From contig NZ_CP120467.1 in the NCBI RefSeq assembly GCF_029983095.1, positions 1,782,501 through 1,846,500 on the forward strand: a stretch of 64,000 nucleotides of DNA, written 5' to 3'. Positions 32,162 through 40,459 of the stretch are shown here, in pieces. The stretch comes from Enterococcus montenegrensis. Lineage in GTDB: Bacteria; Bacillota; Bacilli; Lactobacillales; Enterococcaceae. Each line of letters opens with the position of its first letter. Positions within the stretch are counted from its first letter, which is position 1. The notes below the pieces were generated by a model. It did no database searches, was not told where the DNA came from, and saw nothing but the letters and a program-made list of their open reading frames with translations. A program made the translations under genes and the position numbers.

Positions 32162-33268
32162 ATGAATTTAGCAAAAATTGAAGAGTTAAAGACTTGGTTA
32201 AAATCTCACGATATTCCTTTGGCCTATATTTCCAATCCAGATCACATTGCCTATTATTCCGGTTATAAAAGTGATCCCCATGAACGTGTTTTGGCGCTGT
32301 TTATTTCGGCTACTGCCGATCCATTTTTATTTACCCCAGCTTTAGAGGTTGAAACAGCCAAAAACAGCAGCTGGCAATTTGATGTTTTAGGTTATGCGGA
32401 TAATGAAAACCCTTGGCAATTAATTGTAGCCGCTATTAAAGCACGTTTTGATGAACCCAAAAAAATGGCTATTGAAAAGAATCATTTAACCGTTGATCGG
32501 CTTGAGATACTCCGATCTCTTTTACTCCACACTGATTTTAATTTTGATTTAACCTCTGTCATTCAACAAAGTCAATTACGTAAGACAGCTAGTGAAATTA
32601 AACTGTTAGAAGAAGCTGGTGACTGGGCAGATGAAGCATTTAAAATCGGTTTTGCCGCTATCAAAGCAGGTGCATCTGAAGCAGAAATCACCGCAGAAAT
32701 TGAATATCAATTAAAACGACGTGGCGTTAGCCAAATGAGCTTTGACACCATCGTTTTGGCTGGTGATAACGCTGCAAATCCCCATGGTACCCCTGGAGCA
32801 CGTAAAATTGTTCCAAATGAGTTAGTTCTTTTTGATTTAGGTGTTATCTGGAAAGGCTATTGCAGTGATGCAACACGCACTGTTGCATTTCAAAAACCCA
32901 CAGCGTTACAAGAAAAAATTTACCAAATTGTCTTAGAAGCACAATTAGCCGCACAAGATTTTGTTCGCCCCGGTGTGACTGCGGCTCAAATTGATCAAGT
33001 TGCCCGCGATGTAATTGAAAAAGCCGGTTATGGGAAATATTTCAACCACCGTCTGGGACATGGCATCGGCACTACTGTCCATGAATTCCCATCCCTGGTT
33101 GAAGGTAACGATTTAGTGATTGAAGAAGGAATGTGCTTTTCAATTGAACCTGGTATTTATTTACCAGGTGAAGTTGGTGTACGTATTGAAGATTGCATCC
33201 ACGTGACCCAAAAAGGATGTGCAGCCTTTACCAAAACACCAAAAGAATTGCAAATCATCACAAAATAA
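32162..33268 (+). CDS. pepQ: Xaa-Pro dipeptidase (prolidase)
   Basis: A 368-residue M24 metallopeptidase that splits X-Pro dipeptides. Metal ligands are expected in LFDLGVIWKGYCSDATRT (two Asp), GHGIGTTVHE (His), SIEPGIY (Glu) and RIEDCIHV (Glu). The ATG at 32162 is chosen for its AGAAGG ribosome site; the longer frame from a GTG at 32135 has none. Divergent from ccpA; the intergenic region includes a TTTCAAAAA/TTTTTGAAA dyad near 32094-32116. Confidence 0.94.
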   Translation: MNLAKIEELKTWLKSHDIPLAYISNPDHIAYYSGYKSDPHERVLALFISATADPFLFTPALEVETAKNSSWQFDVLGYADNENPWQLIVAAIKARFDEPKKMAIEKNHLTVDRLEILRSLLLHTDFNFDLTSVIQQSQLRKTASEIKLLEEAGDWADEAFKIGFAAIKAGASEAEITAEIEYQLKRRGVSQMSFDTIVLAGDNAANPHGTPGARKIVPNELVLFDLGVIWKGYCSDATRTVAFQKPTALQEKIYQIVLEAQLAAQDFVRPGVTAAQIDQVARDVIEKAGYGKYFNHRLGHGIGTTVHEFPSLVEGNDLVIEEGMCFSIEPGIYLPGEVGVRIEDCIHVTQKGCAAFTKTPKELQIITK

Positions 33269-33331
33269 TTTTTTAATTGCCCTTTTATCGAACTATCGAA
33301 GCTAAAACTGGCATCTTTTATTGCAAATAAG

Positions 33332-33390
33332 AAACTGGATAATTTCAAAAATAGCTACTGCTGTTGTGGGACTATCCAGTTTATTTTATT
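33332..33390 (+). terminator. Terminator of pepQ
   Basis: AAACTGGATA and TATCCAGTTT arms with a T-rich tail. A second, weaker dyad ACTGGA/TCCAGT is at 33449-33468. The gap 33269-33551 holds only these and the next terminator. Confidence 0.65.
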
Positions 33391-33510
33391 TTTAGTGTCA
33401 CTTATTGATTTAAAGAGAATAATTTGTTTTACGCATAATTTATTTTTAACTGGAAATTTAAGTCCAGTAGGCGAGTAGATGCCTTTTAGCTTACATTTGT
33501 TTGATACATT

Positions 33511-33543
33511 AAAAACACCTCTGCTAATTATTGGGCAGAGGTG
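33511..33543 (-). terminator. Terminator of the YtxH gene
   Basis: CACCTCTGC/GCAGAGGTG stem followed by TTTTTAA on the minus strand. Confidence 0.9.
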
Positions 33544-33551
33544 CTTCTTTA

Positions 33552-34229
33552 TTATTCAGGATTATTTTCTTCCACTTTTTCTTTTAATTCTTTTTCAGCC
33601 GCTTTAAAATCTTGTGCTGCCATGTTGGTTTCTTCAGCTGTCGCATCTTTTGTTTTGTCAGCAGCATCTTTGGCTGCTACACTTGCTTCTTTTGCAGCCG
33701 CTTTTGTATTTTCTTTTAAGGATTCTGCCACCGGTTTGGCTTCTGATACACCTTCTTCAACTGTTTCTTGCATATCTTTGGCACTCTTTGTTGCATCAAT
33801 GATAATGTCTTGCATATCATCTTTTTTCTCTTCTGCGATGTCTTGACCTTGTTCTTTTACTTCTACAGCTGATTTTTTAAATTTTTCAGACAGATCTCCG
33901 GTTTGTTTTTTCAAATTGGCAATCAAGTCTGCTGATGAGTCTTGTAAATCCTCCAAAGAATCACTTGTTTTATTTTTCAAGCTATCTGCTGTTTCTTCTG
34001 CTTGTTGTGATAATTTGGCCGCCTTATCTTTGGCAATGTCCGTTAAATCTTGGCTTTTTTCTTTTGCCATATCTGCATAATCGCTAGCAAAGTCCAATAA
34101 ATCATCAGTATGTGCTGCTATTTTTTTACGTAATTCTTGACCAGATTCTGGTGCCAGCAGCATCACCGCTGCTGCAGCTGCCGCACCACCTACTACTGCG
34201 CCTAATAAAAATCCACTTGTTTTTCCCAT
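33552..34229 (-). CDS. YtxH domain protein
   Basis: A 225-residue protein with an N-terminal Gly/Ala-rich membrane segment (GFLLGAVVGGAAAAAAVMLL, residues 6-25) and the YtxH signature LLAPESGQELRKKI. The remaining 190 residues are charged helix rich in Lys, Asp, Glu and Ala with repeating KDK/KDA units, likely a long coiled coil or a disordered, LEA-like tail. YtxH proteins are often linked to general stress; the exact role is unknown. It follows a DUF948 gene by 24 bases, the usual pairing. Confidence 0.88.
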   Translation of the reverse strand: MGKTSGFLLGAVVGGAAAAAAVMLLAPESGQELRKKIAAHTDDLLDFASDYADMAKEKSQDLTDIAKDKAAKLSQQAEETADSLKNKTSDSLEDLQDSSADLIANLKKQTGDLSEKFKKSAVEVKEQGQDIAEEKKDDMQDIIIDATKSAKDMQETVEEGVSEAKPVAESLKENTKAAAKEASVAAKDAADKTKDATAEETNMAAQDFKAAEKELKEKVEENNPE

Positions 34230-34253
34230 TTGAATCCCTCCATTTATTTTTAT

Positions 34254-34688
34254 CTATTCGCTTTTTGAGTTTGCGCGTTGTTTATTGAAAAATTTTAATG
34301 CTGTTTGGCCAACTTTTCCTGCTACTGTTGCTTGAGCAGTCGTTTTACCCACCGCACCTAGTTTGGCTACGGCATTTTTACCAGAGCGATTTAAATCTGA
34401 AATACTTTCACTTAAATCAGCAACTGCTGTAAATAACGGGTCAATGGTAGCAACTTTTCCATTGACATCATTAAGTAAAGTATTGGTTTTAACCAATAAC
34501 CCTTCTACCTCACTAGTTAAAACATCCACATCTTTGGTAACAACACGAATTGTTTTGTTTGCTTCCTCCACAGTTGTACTGACGCTTGCTACTGTTTTTT
34601 GCACTTGGGCTAGTAAACGAATAACAAATACCACTAAAACAGCAAAGGCAATCGCTGCAATTAATGCTGCAATTTCTCCTCCACTCAT
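34254..34688 (-). CDS. DUF948 membrane protein
   Basis: A 144-residue protein with one N-terminal membrane segment (ALIAAIAFAVLVVFVIRLLA, residues 7-26) followed by a coiled-coil-like VASVSTTVEEANKTI region. The ATG at 34688 (MSGGEIAAL) has AAGGAG upstream; the 26-codon longer frame does not. It is paired with the YtxH gene downstream and lies behind the hprK-lgt-gpsA-galU group, separated by the galU terminator. Function unknown; possibly envelope stress. Confidence 0.87.
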   Translation of the reverse strand: MSGGEIAALIAAIAFAVLVVFVIRLLAQVQKTVASVSTTVEEANKTIRVVTKDVDVLTSEVEGLLVKTNTLLNDVNGKVATIDPLFTAVADLSESISDLNRSGKNAVAKLGAVGKTTAQATVAGKVGQTALKFFNKQRANSKSE

Positions 34689-34832
34689 GCCAAAACTCCT
34701 TTCCAACACTGAAATTTTTTTAAATTCCGTCATACTAAGCATATCACGAGGTAACTTTTGAAACAAATAAAAAGAACAAATGAATTTTTCTATTTTCCTA
34801 TTGTAATCTATTTGTAAGCCGCTTCCAAAAAT

Positions 34833-34870
34833 AAAAAACCTACGTAATAAAAAATCTTACGCAAGTTTTT
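34833..34870 (-). terminator. Terminator of galU
   Basis: Imperfect stem centred on CGTAA/TTACG with an 8-9-base loop, ending in GGTTTTTTATTTTT on the minus strand. Confidence 0.7.
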
Positions 34871-34878
34871 CTGTTCGC

Positions 34879-35769
34879 TTATTTTGTTTTTGTATCTTTT
34901 TTAAATTCATCAGCTAACTCTAAAATATAATCTTTTAAGCCATCTTTAACTTCAGGATGTTTCAAGCCATAGTCAATGCTTGTTTTCATAAAACCTAATT
35001 TATCGCCAACATCATAACGTTGGCCCTTAAATTCCCGAGCAAAGACCCGTTGTGTTTTATTTAATTCATCAATGGCATCGGTTAATTGGATTTCGTTACC
35101 TGCTCCGGGTTTTTGTACTTCCAAAACATTAAAAATCTCTGGTGTCAGTAAATAACGACCAATAATCGCTAAATCACTTGGCGCTTTTTCTGGCACTGGT
35201 TTTTCTACAAAGTTTTTAACGTTGTACAAACCAGGCTGAACTTGTTCACCCGGATTGATAATACCATATTTAGAGGTATCTTCATGTGGTACTTTCATAA
35301 CTGCAATTGTAGAAGCATGGGTTTTTTCGTAATCGTTGATGAGTTGTTTTGTTAGCGGCACCTTGTCTTCCATCAAGTCATCGCCTAGCATAACAACAAA
35401 TGGTTCATTACCAACAAAGGCTTTAGCTTGTAAAACGGCGTGTCCCAAGCCTTTTGGATGTGATTGCCGAATAAAATGTAAATTAACATCTGTGGTTTCT
35501 TCCACCAATTTTAATAATTCTGTCTTACCTTTTTCTTTTAAATTGGTTTCTAGTTCAATATTCGCATCAAAATGATCTTCAATAGGACGTTTTGCTTTAC
35601 CGGTCACAATTAAGATATCTTCAATTCCTGATTTTAGCGCTTCTTCAACGATAAATTGGATTGTTGGCTTGTCCACAATCGGCAACATTTCTTTTGCCAT
35701 CGCTTTTGTTGCCGGTAAAAAACGGGTACCAAGTCCAGCAGCGGGAATAACAGCTTTTTTAACTTTCAT
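34879..35769 (-). CDS. galU: UTP-glucose-1-phosphate uridylyltransferase
   Basis: A 296-residue nucleotidyltransferase that makes UDP-glucose for glycolipid anchors, teichoic acid decoration and capsule. The N-terminal [20 protein letters not shown] is the nucleotide-binding signature, with [11 protein letters not shown] and YDVGDKLGF further on. GAGGAG lies before ATG. It follows gpsA by 20 bases and is the last gene of the hprK-lgt-gpsA-galU group. It works with PgcA, encoded at 9602-11329. Confidence 0.96.
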   Translation of the reverse strand: MKVKKAVIPAAGLGTRFLPATKAMAKEMLPIVDKPTIQFIVEEALKSGIEDILIVTGKAKRPIEDHFDANIELETNLKEKGKTELLKLVEETTDVNLHFIRQSHPKGLGHAVLQAKAFVGNEPFVVMLGDDLMEDKVPLTKQLINDYEKTHASTIAVMKVPHEDTSKYGIINPGEQVQPGLYNVKNFVEKPVPEKAPSDLAIIGRYLLTPEIFNVLEVQKPGAGNEIQLTDAIDELNKTQRVFAREFKGQRYDVGDKLGFMKTSIDYGLKHPEVKDGLKDYILELADEFKKDTKTK

Positions 35770-35789
35770 TTTCCAAGACTCCTCAATTT

Positions 35790-36809
35790 TTATTTTAAAG
35801 TAAACTCGTTTTCTTTGCGACCATCTCGCAACATGATGTCCCGAGCAGCATCTTTAATTGGTTTATTATCATATAAAACACTATAGATAGTTTCTGTAAT
35901 TGGCATTTCAATTTTTAACGTTTGAGCCAATTCCATTGCGGCCTTCGTTGTGGCAACACCTTCAACAATCATGCCCATATTGTCTAAAACTTCATCTAGT
36001 GAATGACCCTTACCTAATAAATTACCCGCACGCCAGTTACGGGAGTGAACACTTGTACAGGTTACAATTAAATCACCTACACCACTTAAACCGATGAAAG
36101 TTAATGGATTAGCACCCATTGCGACTCCTAATCGACTAATTTCAGCTAAACCGCGGGTCATAATTGCAGCTTTTGCATCATCACCATAGCCTAGACCATG
36201 AATTGCGCCAGCTCCAATGGCAATAATATTTTTCAACGCAGCTCCAGTTTCTACCCCAATAACATCATCATTGGTATAAATTCTAAAATAATCATTCATA
36301 AATAAATCTTGAACATATTGTGCTGCTGCTTGATCCACACTAGCAGCCGTAATTGTTGTAATATCGTGACGCACCACTTCTTCAGCGTGACTTGGGCCAG
36401 ATAAAACGACAACTGCTTTGCGATTTTCAGCAGGAATTTCTTCGGTTAAAATTTCAGAAATGCGCTTGTGACTTTCTTGTTCTAAACCTTTAGAAGCGTG
36501 AATAATGACAGGTTGATGTTTTACATTTTTAGCAAACTCTTTTGCAACAATTCGCATTGCTTTGGTTGGTACGACAAAAAGGGCTGCGTCACAGTTGTCT
36601 ATTGCTTCATTAATATCTTTTACTGCGACAATATTTTCCGGTAACTTCACATCAGGCAAATAATGACGATTGGTGTGATAAGTGTTAATCTCATCAATTT
36701 GTGCCGGATTGTTCCCCCAAATTCTTACTTCGTGACCATTTTCAGATAAAACTTGCGCTAACGCCGTTCCCCATGAACCCGGTCCTAAGACAGCAATTTT
36801 TTGTTTCAA
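35790..36809 (-). CDS. gpsA: Glycerol-3-phosphate dehydrogenase (NAD(P)+)
   Basis: A 339-residue enzyme that reduces dihydroxyacetone phosphate to sn-glycerol-3-phosphate, the backbone for phospholipids and lipoteichoic acid. The Rossmann motif [14 protein letters not shown] is at the N-terminus; [20 protein letters not shown] carries the catalytic Lys. I choose the TTG at 36809 because AAGGAGGG lies seven bases upstream and the protein then begins [14 protein letters not shown]; the upstream ATG frame contains the ribosome site. Same operon group as lgt and galU. Confidence 0.95.
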   Translation of the reverse strand: MKQKIAVLGPGSWGTALAQVLSENGHEVRIWGNNPAQIDEINTYHTNRHYLPDVKLPENIVAVKDINEAIDNCDAALFVVPTKAMRIVAKEFAKNVKHQPVIIHASKGLEQESHKRISEILTEEIPAENRKAVVVLSGPSHAEEVVRHDITTITAASVDQAAAQYVQDLFMNDYFRIYTNDDVIGVETGAALKNIIAIGAGAIHGLGYGDDAKAAIMTRGLAEISRLGVAMGANPLTFIGLSGVGDLIVTCTSVHSRNWRAGNLLGKGHSLDEVLDNMGMIVEGVATTKAAMELAQTLKIEMPITETIYSVLYDNKPIKDAARDIMLRDGRKENEFTLK

Positions 36810-36913
36810 AATAAACCCTCCTTGATTGTAAAGTTCTCTATAACAAAACGTCATAAAAAACTATTTTTCCATAATGGAAAGGTACTACACAAACTTCATT
36901 TTAGCACAATTTG

Positions 36914-36929
36914 ACTAACAGCTGTTAGT
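36914..36929. promoter_or_regulatory. 16-base perfect palindrome between lgt and gpsA
   Basis: ACTAACAGCTGTTAGT, abutting the lgt stop, about 105 bases upstream of gpsA. A TAAAAT (-10-like, with TGC before it) lies shortly downstream on the minus strand, so it could be an operator of an internal promoter. Confidence 0.4.
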
Positions 36930-37759
36930 TAAATTAAAAAGCGGTTACTGCCGTGACTGCGGTCATAATCTTTTAACTTTTGGTTATTTTTACGCCGATA
37001 AATTAAAATCCCCCAGGCACCAAAGAACAAGATAAAAGATAACGCCTGCGAAATGCGAATCGAACCAAATAGATAAAGACTATCACTGCGCATGCCTTCA
37101 ATAAAGAAACGGCCTAAACTATACCAGATGATATAACTTAAGAAAACTTCGCCTTCTTTAAAGACATTTTTATTTCTTAAAAAAATTAAGATTAAAAAAC
37201 CCAATACATTCCAAACAGATTCATATAAAAAGGTTGGTTGTCGGAAATGGCCTTCAATGTACATGTTATCAATAATAAATTGTGGCAAATGTAAATTTTG
37301 CAAAAAATCTTTAGTAGTAACAGCACCATATGCTTCATGGTTCATGAAGTTTCCCCAACGGCCAATGCCTTGCGCTAAGATAATACTTGGTGCTGCAATA
37401 TCTAAAAATTTCCAAATTGGAATAAAGTGATGCCGACAAAAAATAACCAGCCAAATCCCACCAGCGATTAAGCCGCCATATATTGCAAGTCCGCCAGAAC
37501 GCACGTTAAAAATTTGCAGGGGATCGTTTAAATAAGTCGGCAAATCAAACAATACATAGTAAAGTCTGGCACCAATTAATGCAACAGGCAACCCAACTAA
37601 CATGAAATCTGTCACATCATCAGCCTTTAAACCAACCCGGACAGCTTCTCGTGAACTTAAAAACATCGCAATAATGACGCCAGTAACAATAATAATGGCA
37701 TACCAATAAATGGCTATCCCAAAAATTTCAAAAGCGACGCGATCAACTACTGCTAACAT
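36929..37759 (-). CDS. lgt: Prolipoprotein diacylglyceryl transferase
   Basis: A 276-residue membrane enzyme that attaches diacylglycerol to the lipobox Cys of prolipoproteins. About seven membrane segments; the signature GIGRWGNFMNHEAYG is at about residues 137-151. The ATG at 37759 has GGAG seven bases upstream, and the six-codon longer frame overlaps it. PstS in this window has a lipobox and would be a substrate. It follows hprK by 61 bases, the classic Firmicute order. Confidence 0.95.
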   Translation of the reverse strand: MLAVVDRVAFEIFGIAIYWYAIIIVTGVIIAMFLSSREAVRVGLKADDVTDFMLVGLPVALIGARLYYVLFDLPTYLNDPLQIFNVRSGGLAIYGGLIAGGIWLVIFCRHHFIPIWKFLDIAAPSIILAQGIGRWGNFMNHEAYGAVTTKDFLQNLHLPQFIIDNMYIEGHFRQPTFLYESVWNVLGFLILIFLRNKNVFKEGEVFLSYIIWYSLGRFFIEGMRSDSLYLFGSIRISQALSFILFFGAWGILIYRRKNNQKLKDYDRSHGSNRFLI

Positions 37760-37820
37760 GAAAAAACTCCTATTCAATTAAATTATTACTACTGTAAACG
37801 ACTTGTTTTCCCCAGTCTCA

Positions 37821-38756
37821 TTAACTATCAGAATTTTCTTCAATCAGCTGACTTAAGCGTTGTTCAAAAGTTTTCGTTGCATCATACCCCATCGCCTTCG
37901 CCCGAAAATTCATCGCTGCAACTTCTACAATAATCGCCACATTTCGTCCTGTTTTTACTGGGATTTTAATTTGAGGTACATCTACTTCAGCAATTTGAAT
38001 AGTTGTAGATGCTGAACCAAGGCGATCATAAGTTTTTTCTTTTGACCAACCTTCTAAATAAACAGCCAATTGTACTTGCATACTTCCGCGAACCGCACTC
38101 GCACCGAATAAATTCATGACATCGATAATCCCAATGCCGCGAATTTCAATTAAATGTTGTAAAATTCTTGGTGGTTCTCCCACAAGGGTCAATTCATCTT
38201 GCTGATAAACATCAACGCGATCATCTGCAATTAGCCGATGTCCTCTTTTAATTAATTCTAATGCGGTTTCACTTTTCCCGATACCACTATCACCTTGAAT
38301 TAAAACACCTAAACCATAAACATCGACTAATACACCATGGACACTAGTTCGCGGGGCTAATAGACTACTTAAGTAGGTCGACATTTCGCCTAGAAGTCGG
38401 GATGTTGAAATTGGTGAACGTAAAATCGCAATATCAAATTCTTCACAGGCATCAGTCATTTCCTTTGGTATTGGCAATCCCCTTGAAACGATAAAAGCTG
38501 GTGTTTCTTCATTACACATGCGACGTAATACCATTAAACGTTCTTCTGGCATCATTCGCTCTGCAAAAGTAATTTCCTTACTTCCAAATAATTGCAACCG
38601 ATCATAAGAATAATAATTAAAATAGCCCGTTAATTCTAAACCGGGGCGTGATATATCAGCAGTTTTAATTAATCGATTTAACGCTTTTTCCGAACCTGTC
38701 ACTACTTCCAAATTTAATTTTTCAACCATTTGGATGACTTTGACAACTTCTGCCAT
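37821..38756 (-). CDS. hprK: HPr kinase/phosphorylase
   Basis: A 311-residue bifunctional enzyme that phosphorylates and dephosphorylates Ser46 of HPr, the signal for CcpA-dependent repression and inducer exclusion. The P-loop is [19 protein letters not shown] (about residues 153-171), with the family signature [20 protein letters not shown] about 45 residues later. GAGGG lies before ATG. First gene of the hprK-lgt-gpsA-galU group. It links directly to the cre-like sites seen elsewhere in the window. Confidence 0.96.
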   Translation of the reverse strand: MAEVVKVIQMVEKLNLEVVTGSEKALNRLIKTADISRPGLELTGYFNYYSYDRLQLFGSKEITFAERMMPEERLMVLRRMCNEETPAFIVSRGLPIPKEMTDACEEFDIAILRSPISTSRLLGEMSTYLSSLLAPRTSVHGVLVDVYGLGVLIQGDSGIGKSETALELIKRGHRLIADDRVDVYQQDELTLVGEPPRILQHLIEIRGIGIIDVMNLFGASAVRGSMQVQLAVYLEGWSKEKTYDRLGSASTTIQIAEVDVPQIKIPVKTGRNVAIIVEVAAMNFRAKAMGYDATKTFEQRLSQLIEENSDS

Positions 38757-38832
38757 ATAATTCCCTCATTTCTAAAAGTATAATCTGCCTCATTTTACCA
38801 TTGTATCCCTAAAGTTACTAGGATAGGCGCAC

Positions 38833-38920
38833 GAAAAAAACAGTGACAAGTCGATTTTTACTTCTATTATAAAGTCTAAAAAAAAGACGACTTTGTAATA
38901 GATAATCTAACTTGCCACTG
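38833..38920 (-). terminator. Long hairpin terminator of citrate synthase gene
   Basis: Outer arms CAGTGACAAGT/ACTTGCCACTG, inner arms TCTATTATAAAGTC/GACTTTGTAATAGA. On the minus strand it ends CACTGTTTTTTT. Unusually long, about 80 bases. Confidence 0.8.
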
Positions 38921-38930
38921 CTTACTTTTT

Positions 38931-40297
38931 TTACTCTCGGTTAAAAAGAGGCGTATAATTTTTGTCTTCGGTAATTTCCATATAAGCCGGACGCATAATT
39001 TTACTCGAATTAATCAACTCTTCTAGCCGGTGAGCTGACCAACCTACAATTCTGGCAACTGCAAACATCGGGGTGTACAATTCTTTTGGTAGCCCCAACA
39101 TGTTGTAGACAAACCCACTAAAGAAATCAATATTGGCACTCACGCCTTTATATATTTTTCGCTTTTTAGCGATAACTTCTGGTGCTAGACGCTCCACTAG
39201 TGCATACAAATCAAATTCTGCTTTTTCTTCTGGCCCTTTTTCTTCGGCTAGCTTTTCTACATATCCTTTAAAAATGGAAGCACGGGGATCATTGTCACCA
39301 TACACCGCATGACCAAAGCCATAAATTAATCCCTTTTGATCAAAGGCTTCTTTTTCTATAACAGCTTCTAAATAAGCTTTTACACAAGCTTCGTTTGTTA
39401 AATCTGCAACATTTGCTTTTAAGTCTTCCATCATGTTGGTAACTTTAATATTCGCACCGCCATGTTTTGGTCCTTTTAACGAACCAAGCGCAGCTGCAAT
39501 CGTGGAATACGTATCGGTCCCACTAGAAGTCACGACCCTTGTGGTGAAAGTCGAATTGTTCCCGCCACCATGTTCCATGTGTAAAACTAAAGACATATCT
39601 AAAGTCTGAGCTTCTTGCTTGGTGTACTTTTTATTTGGTCGCAGCATCGTTAAAATCGTTTCTGCTGTACTTAAATTAGCTGCAGGACGATGAATGTACA
39701 TGCTTTCTCCCAGAGTATAATGATTATAGGCATGGTAGGCATAAACGGCTAACAATGGAAAGACACTGATTAACATAATACTTTGTTTTAAAACATTTTC
39801 TATCGAGGTATCATCTGGCTGTTCATCATAACACGCTAAGGTCAAAATACTGCGGGATAAGTTGTTCATCAAATCACATGATGGTGCTTTCATCACCACG
39901 TCACGGACAAAATTTGTTGGCAATGTACGTTTATCTGCAAGCAATTGTTGAAATTCTGCTAATTCTTGTTCATTTGGCAGCGTTCCAAATAATAATAAGT
40001 ATGTCACTTCTTCAAAACCAAAGCGACCTTCTGAAACAAAACCTGACACGAGCTGATTAATATCAATTCCCCGATAGCGTAATTCACCAATACCAGGAAC
40101 TATTTTACCAGCGACTTTTTTTTCTGGATAAATCGTAGAGACTGTTGTTAAACCAGCTAAGACACCTTTTCCATCGACATCTCGCAACCCGATTTTAATG
40201 TTATATTTAGAATAATTATACATATCGATTTTATAAATATCCTGACATTGCTTTGCTAACTTTTGGTAATCGTCATTTTTAAAATCCTTTTTTCCAT
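38931..40297 (-). CDS. gltA: Citrate synthase, with an apparent frameshift at codon 3-4
   Basis: Condenses acetyl-CoA and oxaloacetate. An uninterrupted frame from ATG 40223 gives 430 residues with HGGGNNSTFTTRVV, KGPKHGGAN and YGFGHAVYGDNDPRA active-site motifs, of the longer type common in Clostridia. Homologues start about 25 residues earlier. The upstream sequence in the same frame encodes KKDFKNDDYQKLAKQCQ and IYKID with no start codon, but ATG 40297 reaches it if the six-A run at 40288-40293 had seven A, giving 455 residues. The present allele is therefore N-terminally disrupted, or the base count is wrong. Divergent from acnA-icd. Confidence 0.88.
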
Positions 40298-40357
40298 AAA
40301 TAACATCACATCCTATAAAATTTATTGCGATTATCTGCTAAAAAATCGTTAAAAATG

Positions 40358-40363
40358 ATTATA
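40358..40363 (-). promoter_or_regulatory. -10 element of gltA
   Basis: TATAAT preceded by TGT on the minus strand, about 60 bases before ATG 40297. The -35 is weak. Confidence 0.55.
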
Positions 40364-40400
40364 ACACGCTTTTATTGAAAAAAACATAAATAATTTTATA

Positions 40401-40429
40401 TTTACTTTCTTTTCAAAAAAACGTATAAT
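40401..40429 (+). promoter_or_regulatory. Promoter of acnA-icd
   Basis: TTTACT and TATAAT spaced by 17 bases, 30 bases before the acnA start. I see no cre site in the gltA-acnA gap. Confidence 0.75.
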
Positions 40430-40459
40430 TATGCTAATTATCGTGAATGGGGTGTTTTT

